Source: Glo-17 sp964549735 (GTDB lineage Bacteria > Krumholzibacteriota > Krumholzibacteriia > LZORAL124-64-63). From it: 9,180 nt of DNA. Under the pieces are notes generated by a model. It saw only the letters and a list, made by a program, of their open reading frames with translations, did no database searches and was not told the DNA's origin. Numbering within the stretch: position 1 is the stretch's first letter; each line of letters begins with the position of its first letter. The position numbers and the translations under genes are program-made. Below, piece after piece: positions 1-8,254 of this stretch. Where the stretch lies: contig CAZJWO010000127.1 of the NCBI GenBank assembly GCA_964549735.1, forward strand, positions 1-9,180, in the 5' to 3' direction.

Positions 1-1250
<1,250 letters not shown>

Positions 1251-1286
1251 GCGGGCGGCGTCTCCTCACGGTTGCGTTTGGGCGAG

Positions 1287-3617
1287 CTAAAGGTCGGTCC
1301 GGCGCAGCCTGAGCGCGTTGCCGATGACGGACACCGAGCTGAGGCTCATCGCGGCCGCCGCGATCATCGGCGACAGCAGGATGCCCAGCACAGGATACAA
1401 CACACCGGCCGCGATCGGTACACCCAGAGCGTTGTAGATGAAGGCGAAGAACAGGTTCTGCTTGACGTTGCGCATGGTCGCGCGGCTGAGCGCCCGCGCC
1501 CGTTCGATCCCACGCAAGTCGCCGCGCACCAGCGTCACCTGCGCGCTCTCGATCGCCACATCCGTCCCGGTGCCCATGGCGATACCGACGTCGGCCTGGG
1601 CCAGGGCCGGCGAGTCATTGATGCCGTCGCCGGCCACCGCCACCCGGCGGCCCTCCGCCTGCAGCTTCTTGACCAGAGCTGCTTTCCCGGCCGGCAGCGC
1701 GCCGGCAATGATTTCATCGATGCCGAGCGGCGCGCCCACTGCCCGTGCGGTCGCTTCCTGGTCACCGGTGAGCATGATGACGCGGATGCCGGCGCCATGC
1801 AGGCGGGCGATCGCCTCGGCGGTGGTGGCCTTGATGGGGTCGGCGACGGCCAGCAGGCCCGCGAACGCGCCGTCGACGGCCACGTGCATGACCGTCCGGC
1901 CGGCCTCCTGCAGGTTCGCGGCGGTCGTCACCGTCGTCGCGTCGATCTCGACCCCGTGTTCGCCGAGCAGGGCGGCGGTGCCCACGAGGACGGTCCTGCC
2001 GTCCACCTTCCCGGACACGCCGCTTCCGGTATGCGAGGTGAAGTCCTGCACGCCGGCGGACGCAGCCTCGCGCTCGCGCGCGCCGGCCACGATCGCCCGG
2101 GCCAGCGGGTGTTCGCTCGCCGCCTCCACCGCGGCCGCCAGGCGCAGCAGTTCGACTTCCAGCCAGCCCTCGGCTGGCGACACATCGGTCAGGCGCGGCT
2201 TGCCCTCGGTGAGGGTGCCGGTCTTGTCGACGACCAGGGTGTCGATCTGGCGCAAAGTCTCGATCGCCTCCGCGTCGCGGAACAGTACGCCCGCGGACGC
2301 GCCGCGGCCGGAGGCAACCATGATCGACATCGGCGTCGCCAGGCCCAGGGCGCACGGACAGGCGATGATCAGCACGGAGACCGACGCGACCAGGGCGAAG
2401 GCCAGGCGCGGCTCGGGGCCCGCTGTCAACCAGATCGCGCCGGATACGGCGCCGATCGCGATTACCGCAGGCACGAACCACGCGGCGACCCGATCTGCCG
2501 CGCGCTGGATCGGCGCCCGGCTACGCTGCGCCGCGGCCACCATCTGCACGATGCGGGCTAGCAGCGTCTCGGCGCCGACCTTCTCGGCCTCGATCACCAG
2601 GCTGCCCGTGCCGTTGATCGTCGCGCCGACGACCCGGTCGCCCGGACCGCGGACCACCGGCGCCGGTTCGCCCGTGAGCATCGATTCGTCGACCAGGCTC
2701 GTTCCCTCGACGACGATCCCGTCCACCGGGATCTTCTCGCCCGGCCGCACGCGCAGCCGATGGCCGATCTGGACCGTATCGAGGGCCACGTCGACCTCGC
2801 TGCCGTCCGCATCGACCCGGCGCGCGGTCTTCGGCGCCAGGTCGAGCAGGCTGCGGATCGCCGCGCCGGTGCGGCTGCGGGCGCGCAGCTCGAGGACTTG
2901 CCCGAGCAGCACCAGCGCGATGATCACCGCGGCGGCCTCGAAGTAGACGCCGACCAGACCGTGGTCATCACGCAGGTCGGCCGGGAACAATCCCGGCCCC
3001 AGGACCGCGGTCAGGCTGTACAGGTAGGCCATCGCCGTGCCGAGCCCGATGAGCGTGAACATGTTCAGGCTGCGGTTCAGCACCGATCGCCAGGCGCGCT
3101 GGTGGAAGGGCCATCCTGCCCAGAGCACCACCGGGGTCGCCAGCGCCAGCTCGACCAGGCTCCAGGTCTGCGGCGAGGCCTGGTGCTCGAAGAACGCCAG
3201 ACCCAGCATATGCCGCATGGCGATCGCCAGGATCGGCAAAGAGAGGACGGCGGCGACGCGGAATCGCCCCAGCATATCGCGGTACTCGGAATCTTCCCGG
3301 TCGGAGTCACCGCCGACGGGGTCTGCCGGTTCGAGCGCCATGCCGCATTTCGGGCACGAGCCGGGACCGCGTTGCCTTATCTCCGGGTGCATGGGGCAGG
3401 TGTAAGTGCGGGCGTCGCCCGCGGGCGTCGTCGCCGGCGTGGGTGATGCGGTACGGGGCCGCGCGCCGAGGTGATTCTCGGGAGCCTGGATGAACGCCGC
3501 ACGGCAGCGCTCGCTGCAGAAGTAGATGGTCCGGCCGTCGTGCTCATGGGCCAGCCATCGCGAGGTGTCGTCCGTCTGCATGCCACAGACCGGGTCGTGG
3601 GCGCGGATCGCTTTCAA
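1287..3617 (-). CDS. copA: Copper-exporting P1B-1-type ATPase with YHS and CPMHP N-terminal domains (776 aa)
   Basis: Predicted inner-membrane Cu+ efflux pump driven by ATP. Order: a YHS domain with HDPVCGM and FCSERC (Cys11, 34, 38), a heavy-metal-binding domain with TYTCPMHPEI and SCPKCGM (Cys74, His77, Cys88, Cys91), then about eight membrane helices (near 116-134, 153-170, 185-208, 222-243, 380-398, 404-428, 720-740, 743-765). Catalytic motifs: TGE (315-317), CPC (420-422), phosphorylated Asp464 in DKTGT, SEHP (501-504), GDGIND (663-668). CPC, with Tyr-Asn in helix 7 (728-729) and MSLSS in helix 8 (757-761), is the Cu+ (P1B-1) signature. There is no N-terminal HMA CxxC domain. The start is TTG at 3617, with GGGAGG 5 nt upstream and only 7 residues before DPVCGM. 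An ATG at 3830 would add 71 Arg/Ala/Pro-rich residues without recognisable domain and has a poorly spaced ribosome site. No CsoR, CueR or CopZ gene is visible. Confidence 0.96.
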   Translation of the reverse strand: MKAIRAHDPVCGMQTDDTSRWLAHEHDGRTIYFCSERCRAAFIQAPENHLGARPRTASPTPATTPAGDARTYTCPMHPEIRQRGPGSCPKCGMALEPADPVGGDSDREDSEYRDMLGRFRVAAVLSLPILAIAMRHMLGLAFFEHQASPQTWSLVELALATPVVLWAGWPFHQRAWRSVLNRSLNMFTLIGLGTAMAYLYSLTAVLGPGLFPADLRDDHGLVGVYFEAAAVIIALVLLGQVLELRARSRTGAAIRSLLDLAPKTARRVDADGSEVDVALDTVQIGHRLRVRPGEKIPVDGIVVEGTSLVDESMLTGEPAPVVRGPGDRVVGATINGTGSLVIEAEKVGAETLLARIVQMVAAAQRSRAPIQRAADRVAAWFVPAVIAIGAVSGAIWLTAGPEPRLAFALVASVSVLIIACPCALGLATPMSIMVASGRGASAGVLFRDAEAIETLRQIDTLVVDKTGTLTEGKPRLTDVSPAEGWLEVELLRLAAAVEAASEHPLARAIVAGAREREAASAGVQDFTSHTGSGVSGKVDGRTVLVGTAALLGEHGVEIDATTVTTAANLQEAGRTVMHVAVDGAFAGLLAVADPIKATTAEAIARLHGAGIRVIMLTGDQEATARAVGAPLGIDEIIAGALPAGKAALVKKLQAEGRRVAVAGDGINDSPALAQADVGIAMGTGTDVAIESAQVTLVRGDLRGIERARALSRATMRNVKQNLFFAFIYNALGVPIAAGVLYPVLGILLSPMIAAAAMSLSSVSVIGNALRLRRTDL

Positions 3618-3622
3618 CGAAG

Positions 3623-3628
3623 CCTCCC
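3623..3628 (-). promoter_or_regulatory. Ribosome binding site that supports the TTG start of copA
   Basis: GGGAGG on the minus strand, 5 nt before the TTG at 3617. The frame stays open for over 100 codons upstream, so this site, together with the YHS domain beginning just after the TTG, decides the start. Confidence 0.7.
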
Positions 3629-3862
3629 GAGTGGAGCCGATGGATCGTTGGGTCTGAGCGACAGCATAACCATCGAGATCTTCTGCCGCCCGGTCAGGAG
3701 TCGGCTCTACCGCTGCGACAGCAGTCTGGACCGGTCGGGCCGCCACGCCACGGCGGACGTGCGCGGCCAATGGCGCGAAGACCGCTGGGGGGAGGTCACG
3801 ACGCCGGTGCTGGGGAGCAACCGGTGCCATGACCTCATGTGTGCGATCTGGCACCGTGTGTC

Positions 3863-3908
3863 TGCGCCCTCTCGTGCCACCGGGGCCAGCAACGATCTCC
3901 AGGGCGCA
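3863..3908. repeat. 8-bp perfect inverted repeat just past the beta-repeat protein gene
   Basis: TGCGCCCT (3863-3870) pairs with AGGGCGCA (3901-3908) across a 30-nt loop, beginning 4 nt after the stop codon of the secreted protein gene in transcription order. A second 6-bp pair, TGGCAC (3849-3854) and GTGCCA (3874-3879), overlaps it. No T-run follows, so this is not a classic intrinsic terminator; it might protect the 3' end of the transcript or be chance in GC-rich DNA. Confidence 0.3.
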
Positions 3909-3912
3909 ACCC

Positions 3913-3927
3913 TCAGCGCACGAGGAC
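3913..3927. repeat. 15-bp direct repeat, copy 1 (end of the secreted protein gene)
   Basis: TCAGCGCACGAGGAC is identical to 6481-6495. This copy encodes the last residues VLVR plus the TGA stop. See the finding on the flanking repeat. Confidence 0.5.
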
Positions 3928-6402
3928 GGTGCGCGCGGCGAGCGTCTCGGTCCGCGCGCCGGCGCGCACAACGGCCCTGGCGAAGTACACGCCGCTGGGC
4001 AGGTCCCGCGACCCGGTCAGCGGTTCGAGATGATGCATCCCCGCCGGCAACGCGCCCCTGGCCAGCAGGCCCACCTCGCGGCCGCGCACGTCGAAGACAC
4101 GGGCTTCGACCACGGCCGCCTCGGGCAGCGCGAGCGCGAACTGCAGCAGCCCGCCCACGCGCGACGGCGCGAAACTGACGCGCGCGATCGCCGATCCTCC
4201 TGGCTCGACCGCCGTCGTACCACCGGGCACGACGACCGTGACGCCAGAGGGCGCATAGACGATCTCGACCTCGCCGTCCAGCGGTGCTCCATTCCAGGTG
4301 ACGTCGGCGAAGGTGCCGCTGCGCGAGGCGCAAGCGAGGATCGCGTAGGCGTCGCCGGGATCGCCGAGGAATCCGGGTCCGCTGCGCAGCTCGAGCGTGC
4401 CGTCGAGGGCGGCGTGACCGGCGATGACGAGCCGATCGTACTGCTGGCCGGCGGGTTGGCCGAGGTCTGCGCGGTAGCGGCTCTGGGCGAGCAGGGTCAG
4501 GCCGCCGTCGACCTCGATCGTGCCGAACGCGACGCCGTCGCCGTGGGGGTCGATGCGGCCGCTGTTGTTGAGGTCGGCCTCGAGGTCGCCCCAGCCGTCG
4601 AGGTGTCCGGTCGGCACGAGGGTGACGAAATCGGCCGCGACAGCGCCGCCGCGCAGGCCGAGCAGATTCCGGTTCCAGACGTAGCCCGAGGTCTCCAGCC
4701 GCCCGCCGGTCGCCGCGATCAGGGTGCCGTTTTCGTAGATGTTGGTCGCGGCTGGGTTGACGCCGCCGGTATGCAGGACCTCGACCAGCGCGCCCTGGTC
4801 GATCTCGAGGCTGCCGGTGCCGCCGGGCCCGCCGAACCCACCGCCGAGCCAGAGGTTGTCGCGGACCACGAGGCGGGACCCCGGGCCGCTGACCGCGGCC
4901 TGGCCGGTGGCGCCAGTGACCACGCCGGCGGCGAGGGTGCCGACGTCCACGAGCGAGCCGCCGAGGACCTGCAGCTCCGCGTAGCCGCGCACGGCGAGGT
5001 TGACCGGTCCGCCGCTGGTGAACGCCGCCAGAGAGTCGACGACGACCGTGCCGACCCCGCCGACGGAGTCGGCCAGCGAGGTCGCGCCGAGGCCCATGGC
5101 GAAGACGGTGCCCGGCTGCGTCACACGCAACGTGCCGGTGCCGGCGCGACCGACGAAGAGCTGCGCGTTGAACGCTGGAGTGCTCGGGCCGGTGCTCACC
5201 ACGCCGCTGCTGATCGCCAGCTCGGGTGTTCCGACCTGGCTGGAGATCGTCAGGAACTTGCCCGCGGGCCAGACGAAGGCGCCGCCGCGGACGTGGGTCA
5301 GGCCGCCGCGCAGGTCCAGGCCGGGACCGGTAGTCGGAAAGACCCGCAGACCCTCGCCGATGCGCACGGTCGCGCCCGGGCCCACGCGCAGGAGGCTGCC
5401 GGCGTCGTTGTCCGGATCCCCGATCCGGCACTCGCCGAGCACGCGGGCGATGTTGCCATTGCCGCGGACGATGACCTCGCCGTGCCCGGCTGCCACGCTG
5501 TCGTAGAAATTGTTGCCGATCCACAGGTGACGGTGCACCAGAAGCGATCCCGTGCCGAGCCCGGTGTTGGGTCCGATGTTCACCCACGCCGAAGAGCCGG
5601 CGAGCTGGGCGATCATCATCGTGCCGGCCACATCGATGCGGCCGTAGTTGTAGGCGAAGACGTTGGCCGAACCCGCGACGCCGACGATCATCGCGACGGT
5701 GCTCTCGTCCCCCCCTATGACGCGCAGCGTACTGTTCTGAAATAGCATCGCGTTGCGGCCGGCTACGGAGATGGTCGTGGCGGCGCCGCTCTCCTTGCCG
5801 ACCTGCAGGGGCCAGGCCGAGGCGTGGCTGCGGTCGCAGATGTACCACGCGCCGCCGAAGACGTCGAGGTACGTGATGCCGCCGTACCCGATGATGTCGC
5901 CGCCGCTGCCGCTGTAATAGCGGTTGCCACGTGACTGGGTGGCGAGCGTGGACGAACCGCCCAAGGAAGAGCCGGTGAGCGTCAACCGCGTCAGGCTGCC
6001 CGGATAGCCGAGGTTGACGTAGTCGGTGTTCATTCGGCCGTAGGCCAGGGTGAGCGTAGGCGCGCCGGACCCGGCGCCCACCAGGAACTCCTTCGTCGTG
6101 TGCGGGCTGTCCAGGTTGAACGTCACGTTGCCGGCGACGAAATTGACCATCTGCGTGCTGGGCGTCCCGGCCGGATAGGTGACCGTGTACGTGCCCGATA
6201 TGACGTAGTGGGCGTGGTCGTCCCAGTTGGGTACGCCGAACGGGCTCCAGCGCGCCGGGTCGGCGGCGCTCCCGCTGGCGGCCGCGGCCCAGTTGTAGTT
6301 GATGAGGGCCAAGGCCGGCGCGGGCAAGAGCGCACAGGTCGCCAGCAACGCGCCGAAAAAGCGCCGAGCGGCTCTGACGGTAGCATGGGGCGAGAGTGTC
6401 AT
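3913..6402 (-). CDS. Secreted beta-repeat (autotransporter-passenger-like) protein with FlgD-like C-terminal sorting domain (829 aa)
   Basis: Probable exported surface or extracellular structural protein; no enzyme motif was seen. Residues 1-32 form a Sec signal peptide (Arg10, Arg13, Arg14, a hydrophobic stretch 15-26, cleavage after APALA). Residues about 40-600 are Gly/Val/Thr-rich short strands with recurring patterns such as VGRAGTGTLRV (418-427 region) and GGTGSLEIDQGALVEV (527-542), like the strand repeats of autotransporter passengers and beta-helices. Residues about 605-725 (DLNNSGRIDP, FGTIEVDGGLTLLAQSRY, YDRLVIAGHAALDGTLEL, GDAYAIL) resemble the conserved end-of-passenger module. 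Residues about 735-829 are FlgD-Ig/type-A sorting-like, with VFDVRGREVGLL, LPSGVYFARAV and terminal TVLVR. No C-terminal beta-barrel is present, so export would use a type IX-like or other route rather than type V; this is inference. The ATG at 6402 is chosen for GGAG at 6 nt; ATG at 6414 and the one at 6471 lack a good site. The gene follows the kinase gene by 124 nt. Confidence 0.88.
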   Translation of the reverse strand: MTLSPHATVRAARRFFGALLATCALLPAPALALINYNWAAAASGSAADPARWSPFGVPNWDDHAHYVISGTYTVTYPAGTPSTQMVNFVAGNVTFNLDSPHTTKEFLVGAGSGAPTLTLAYGRMNTDYVNLGYPGSLTRLTLTGSSLGGSSTLATQSRGNRYYSGSGGDIIGYGGITYLDVFGGAWYICDRSHASAWPLQVGKESGAATTISVAGRNAMLFQNSTLRVIGGDESTVAMIVGVAGSANVFAYNYGRIDVAGTMMIAQLAGSSAWVNIGPNTGLGTGSLLVHRHLWIGNNFYDSVAAGHGEVIVRGNGNIARVLGECRIGDPDNDAGSLLRVGPGATVRIGEGLRVFPTTGPGLDLRGGLTHVRGGAFVWPAGKFLTISSQVGTPELAISSGVVSTGPSTPAFNAQLFVGRAGTGTLRVTQPGTVFAMGLGATSLADSVGGVGTVVVDSLAAFTSGGPVNLAVRGYAELQVLGGSLVDVGTLAAGVVTGATGQAAVSGPGSRLVVRDNLWLGGGFGGPGGTGSLEIDQGALVEVLHTGGVNPAATNIYENGTLIAATGGRLETSGYVWNRNLLGLRGGAVAADFVTLVPTGHLDGWGDLEADLNNSGRIDPHGDGVAFGTIEVDGGLTLLAQSRYRADLGQPAGQQYDRLVIAGHAALDGTLELRSGPGFLGDPGDAYAILACASRSGTFADVTWNGAPLDGEVEIVYAPSGVTVVVPGGTTAVEPGGSAIARVSFAPSRVGGLLQFALALPEAAVVEARVFDVRGREVGLLARGALPAGMHHLEPLTGSRDLPSGVYFARAVVRAGARTETLAARTVLVR

Positions 6403-6407
6403 GACGG

Positions 6408-6412
6408 TCTCC
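6408..6412 (-). promoter_or_regulatory. Ribosome binding site selecting the start of the secreted protein gene
   Basis: GGAGA on the minus strand, 5 nt before ATG 6402. It overlaps the alternative upstream in-frame ATG at 6414, which has no purine-rich site of its own. The 6402 start gives a standard signal peptide directly. Confidence 0.65.
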
Positions 6413-6419
6413 ATTCGCG

Positions 6420-6444
6420 AGAGGGGTCGTTCGTGTGCCCCTCT
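6420..6444. repeat. 7-bp perfect inverted repeat in the leader of the secreted protein gene
   Basis: AGAGGGG (6420-6426) and CCCCTCT (6438-6444) are perfectly complementary around an 11-nt loop. The hairpin would end 7 nt before the GGAG ribosome site of the gene starting at 6402. It lacks a T-run, so an intrinsic terminator for the kinase operon is unlikely; a leader hairpin or a protein-binding dyad are alternatives. Confidence 0.4.
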
Positions 6445-6469
6445 TACGTCCGGGGACCGCGAAGCGAAC

Positions 6470-6512
6470 ACGCCCGTCGGTCAGCGCACGAGGACAGAGC
6501 CGCCACGGGCGT
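6470..6512. repeat. 8-bp perfect inverted repeat downstream of the kinase gene
   Basis: ACGCCCGT (6470-6477) and ACGGGCGT (6505-6512) are perfectly complementary with a 27-nt loop, starting 14 nt past the kinase stop codon in transcription order. No T-tract follows either arm on the minus strand. The loop contains the second copy of the 15-bp direct repeat described below. Confidence 0.35.
6481..6495. repeat. 15-bp direct repeat, copy 2 (between kinase and secreted protein genes)
   Basis: Identical to 3913-3927 and in the same orientation. Read on the minus strand, in a frame used by no annotated gene, it again spells VLVR and stop. Identity ends abruptly at both edges. Confidence 0.5.
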
Positions 6513-6526
6513 CTCCCGGCGTTTGT

Positions 6527-8254
6527 TCAGAGCGGATTCTCGAGGTAGAAGTGCCGGATCCAGATGCCGCGGGCCTCGGCCTCGGCGACCACGAGGTCCC
6601 GGAAGCGGGTCAAGAACGGCGCGGCGGTCGCGACCGTCACGGCGCCGGGCGGCAACTCGACGAGGCCGCCGAGGCCGCGCAGCCGCCCGATCGCCGCGTC
6701 GCTGAGCGCGGCGTAGATCGGTGGCCGGCCGGCGACGGGCGCGGGCAGCCGGCGGAGGTCGGCCTCGAATTCGGGCACGGGGTCGGCGCAGGCCACGACC
6801 AGGAAGTGCTCGCGGCCGCCGGCGCTGGTCACCAGCCAAGCGTTCTCGCGTCCGTCGATCGGACCCGGCAAGACCAGCGTCGAGTCGGCGGGCAGGGGAT
6901 TGCGCAGGTCGAACAGCGGCTGCGGGAACAGCAAGAAGGTGTTGCCGCGCTCGTCCTCGTTCACGACGTAGACCCAGAGCGGACGCGAGGCGCGCAGCGC
7001 GAGGCAGAGCTGGTCGCCCGGCGCGATGCGATCGCCGGCCGCCAGGCGCGTCGCGCCGGTGGCGTCGCGGCGCAGGAACGTCGCTTCGACGGAGAACGCG
7101 AGCGCCGCGGGGAACCGGTCGCGAGCGATGCGATCCGGACGCGCGGCTAGCAGGACGATCGCAACCACGGCAGCGAGGCCGGTGACCACGGTGATGAACC
7201 GCGGGAGCGTCCGGCGCGGCCGCGGGTTCCGGTCGGCAACCGCGCCGGCTGGTGGCGCGAGGTCCTGCGATCGTAATGCCTCCACGAGCGGCGCGAGCGA
7301 AGCGGGTCGCGCGTCGGGGTCCGGCGCGATCGCCTGCTCGACGAGGGCGACGAGCGCGGGCGGCAGGTCGGGCCGCGATTCGCCGAGGCCGGGCGCGGGA
7401 CCGCGCGCGGCCGCGGCGCGCAGATCGTCGAGGTCGCGCGCGGCGAAGGGTTGGCGGCCGGTCAGCGCGAACCACAGCAGCATCCCGAAACCGTAGATGT
7501 CCGCCTGCACGCTCGGCGGACCGCCGGCGAGCACTTCGGGCGCCATGTAGAGCGGCGTGCCGGAGGGCGAGACCGCAGGCGCGCTGGCGCCGTCGCGCGG
7601 CAAGCCCAGGCCGAAGTCCGTCAGCACGTGGCGGCCCTGCTCGTCGCGCATCACGTTGCCGGGCTTGACATCGCGGTGCAGCAAGCCCGCTTCGTGCACC
7701 GCCACGAGCGCCGCGCCGATCTCGGCGCCGAGGCGCGCCGCATCCGAGGCGCTGTAGGGGCGGCGCCCTTCGAGGTGACGGTCCAGAGGTCGACCGCGCA
7801 CCAGCTCCATCCACAGACCGACGCGCCCGTCGCGGTTGTCGATTCCATGAACGGTGGCGATGTGGGGATGGCGCAGCCGGGCCATCGCGCGCCCCTCCTC
7901 CAGCAGCGGCGAGATCGCGATCGCCGGCGCGGCAGCGCCCGCCCGCGGCGAAAGGAGCTTGAGCGCGACGTCACGCTGCAGCTGCGGATCCCAGGCCCGG
8001 TAGACCTCGGCCTGGGCGCCGCGCCCGAGACGCTCGAGCAGCAGGAGATCGCCCCACCGAGCCGCGGCGGCTGGTTGCTCGCCCGCGAGCTGCAGCTCGC
8101 GATTGAAGGCGCCAATGCGCGCGATCTCGCGCAGCGCAGCGACCCGCGGCCGCATCGCCGGCTCCGCATCGCGCAGCGTCGCGTCCCAATCGAGCGGCGA
8201 GCCATCGCAGACCGAGCCCAGCGCCCGTGCCAGCGGATCGAGTTCAGCGCTCAT
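6527..8254 (-). CDS. Transmembrane Ser/Thr protein kinase with C-terminal DUF4384-like domain (575 aa)
   Basis: Hanks-type kinase, predicted active, with a cytoplasmic catalytic half. Residues 1-65 are a non-kinase N-terminal segment (PLDWDATLRDAEP, LREIARIGAF). The kinase domain spans about 68-330: Gly-rich loop LGRGAQAEV (76-84), Lys98 in VALK, a Glu in LLEEGRA (117-123), HRDVKPGN (193-200) with catalytic Asp195 and Asn200, DFG (213-215), GTPLYMAPE (232-240), and ADIYGFGMLLWFALTG. A basic juxtamembrane stretch (RPRR, 345-348) leads to one membrane helix, about 353-371. Residues about 385-495 (LWVYVVNEDERGNTFLLFPQ, LVLPGPIDG, REHFLVVACADPVPE) resemble DUF4384 and, with standard topology, lie outside the membrane as a possible sensor or protein-interaction part. 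The ATG at 8254 overlaps the sigma gene end by 11 nt, indicating translational coupling; GGAAG lies about 9 nt upstream. The likely substrate is the neighbouring sigma factor (inference). Confidence 0.95.
   Translation of the reverse strand: MSAELDPLARALGSVCDGSPLDWDATLRDAEPAMRPRVAALREIARIGAFNRELQLAGEQPAAAARWGDLLLLERLGRGAQAEVYRAWDPQLQRDVALKLLSPRAGAAAPAIAISPLLEEGRAMARLRHPHIATVHGIDNRDGRVGLWMELVRGRPLDRHLEGRRPYSASDAARLGAEIGAALVAVHEAGLLHRDVKPGNVMRDEQGRHVLTDFGLGLPRDGASAPAVSPSGTPLYMAPEVLAGGPPSVQADIYGFGMLLWFALTGRQPFAARDLDDLRAAAARGPAPGLGESRPDLPPALVALVEQAIAPDPDARPASLAPLVEALRSQDLAPPAGAVADRNPRPRRTLPRFITVVTGLAAVVAIVLLAARPDRIARDRFPAALAFSVEATFLRRDATGATRLAAGDRIAPGDQLCLALRASRPLWVYVVNEDERGNTFLLFPQPLFDLRNPLPADSTLVLPGPIDGRENAWLVTSAGGREHFLVVACADPVPEFEADLRRLPAPVAGRPPIYAALSDAAIGRLRGLGGLVELPPGAVTVATAAPFLTRFRDLVVAEAEARGIWIRHFYLENPL

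Larger units (their letters stand above)
3618..3912. other. 295-nt intergenic region between the beta-repeat protein gene and copA
   Basis: No convincing gene is seen here. The minus strand stays open in the copA frame, but its translation is Arg/Ala/Pro-rich and domain-free, as expected from high GC. A TATGCT hexamer at 3668-3663 (minus strand) could be a -10 element for copA, giving a leader of roughly 40 nt, but no matching -35 lies at 16-20 nt; the nearest similar hexamer, CTGACC (3697-3692), is 23 nt away. I found no clear dyad of the kind expected for a MerR/CueR or CsoR operator. An inverted repeat near 3863-3908 is listed separately. Confidence 0.5.

Noticed and set aside
3655..3700. 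CueR-like copA promoter (long spacer with dyad)
   Set aside because: A TATGCT and a CTGACC are present but 23 nt apart, with no dyad between them; too weak to call.
3618..3830. ATG at 3830 as the start of copA, giving 847 residues
   Set aside because: The extra 71 residues show no domain, GAGG sits only 2 nt before that ATG, and the TTG at 3617 has a good ribosome site and starts just before the YHS domain.
3829..5745. 638-codon plus-strand frame and an overlapping 713-codon minus-strand frame (3707-5848)
   Set aside because: Both overlap the secreted protein gene, which has a signal peptide, strand repeats and a sorting tail. These frames give low-complexity Arg/Ala/Asp or Arg-rich sequence with no export signal or domain.
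3863..6512. The three inverted repeats as intrinsic terminators
   Set aside because: None is followed by a T-run on the transcribed strand.
6444..7814. 456-codon minus-strand frame inside the kinase region, and a 367-codon plus-strand frame at 7451-8554
   Set aside because: The kinase frame carries every catalytic motif and a membrane helix; these alternatives are Arg-rich shadows.
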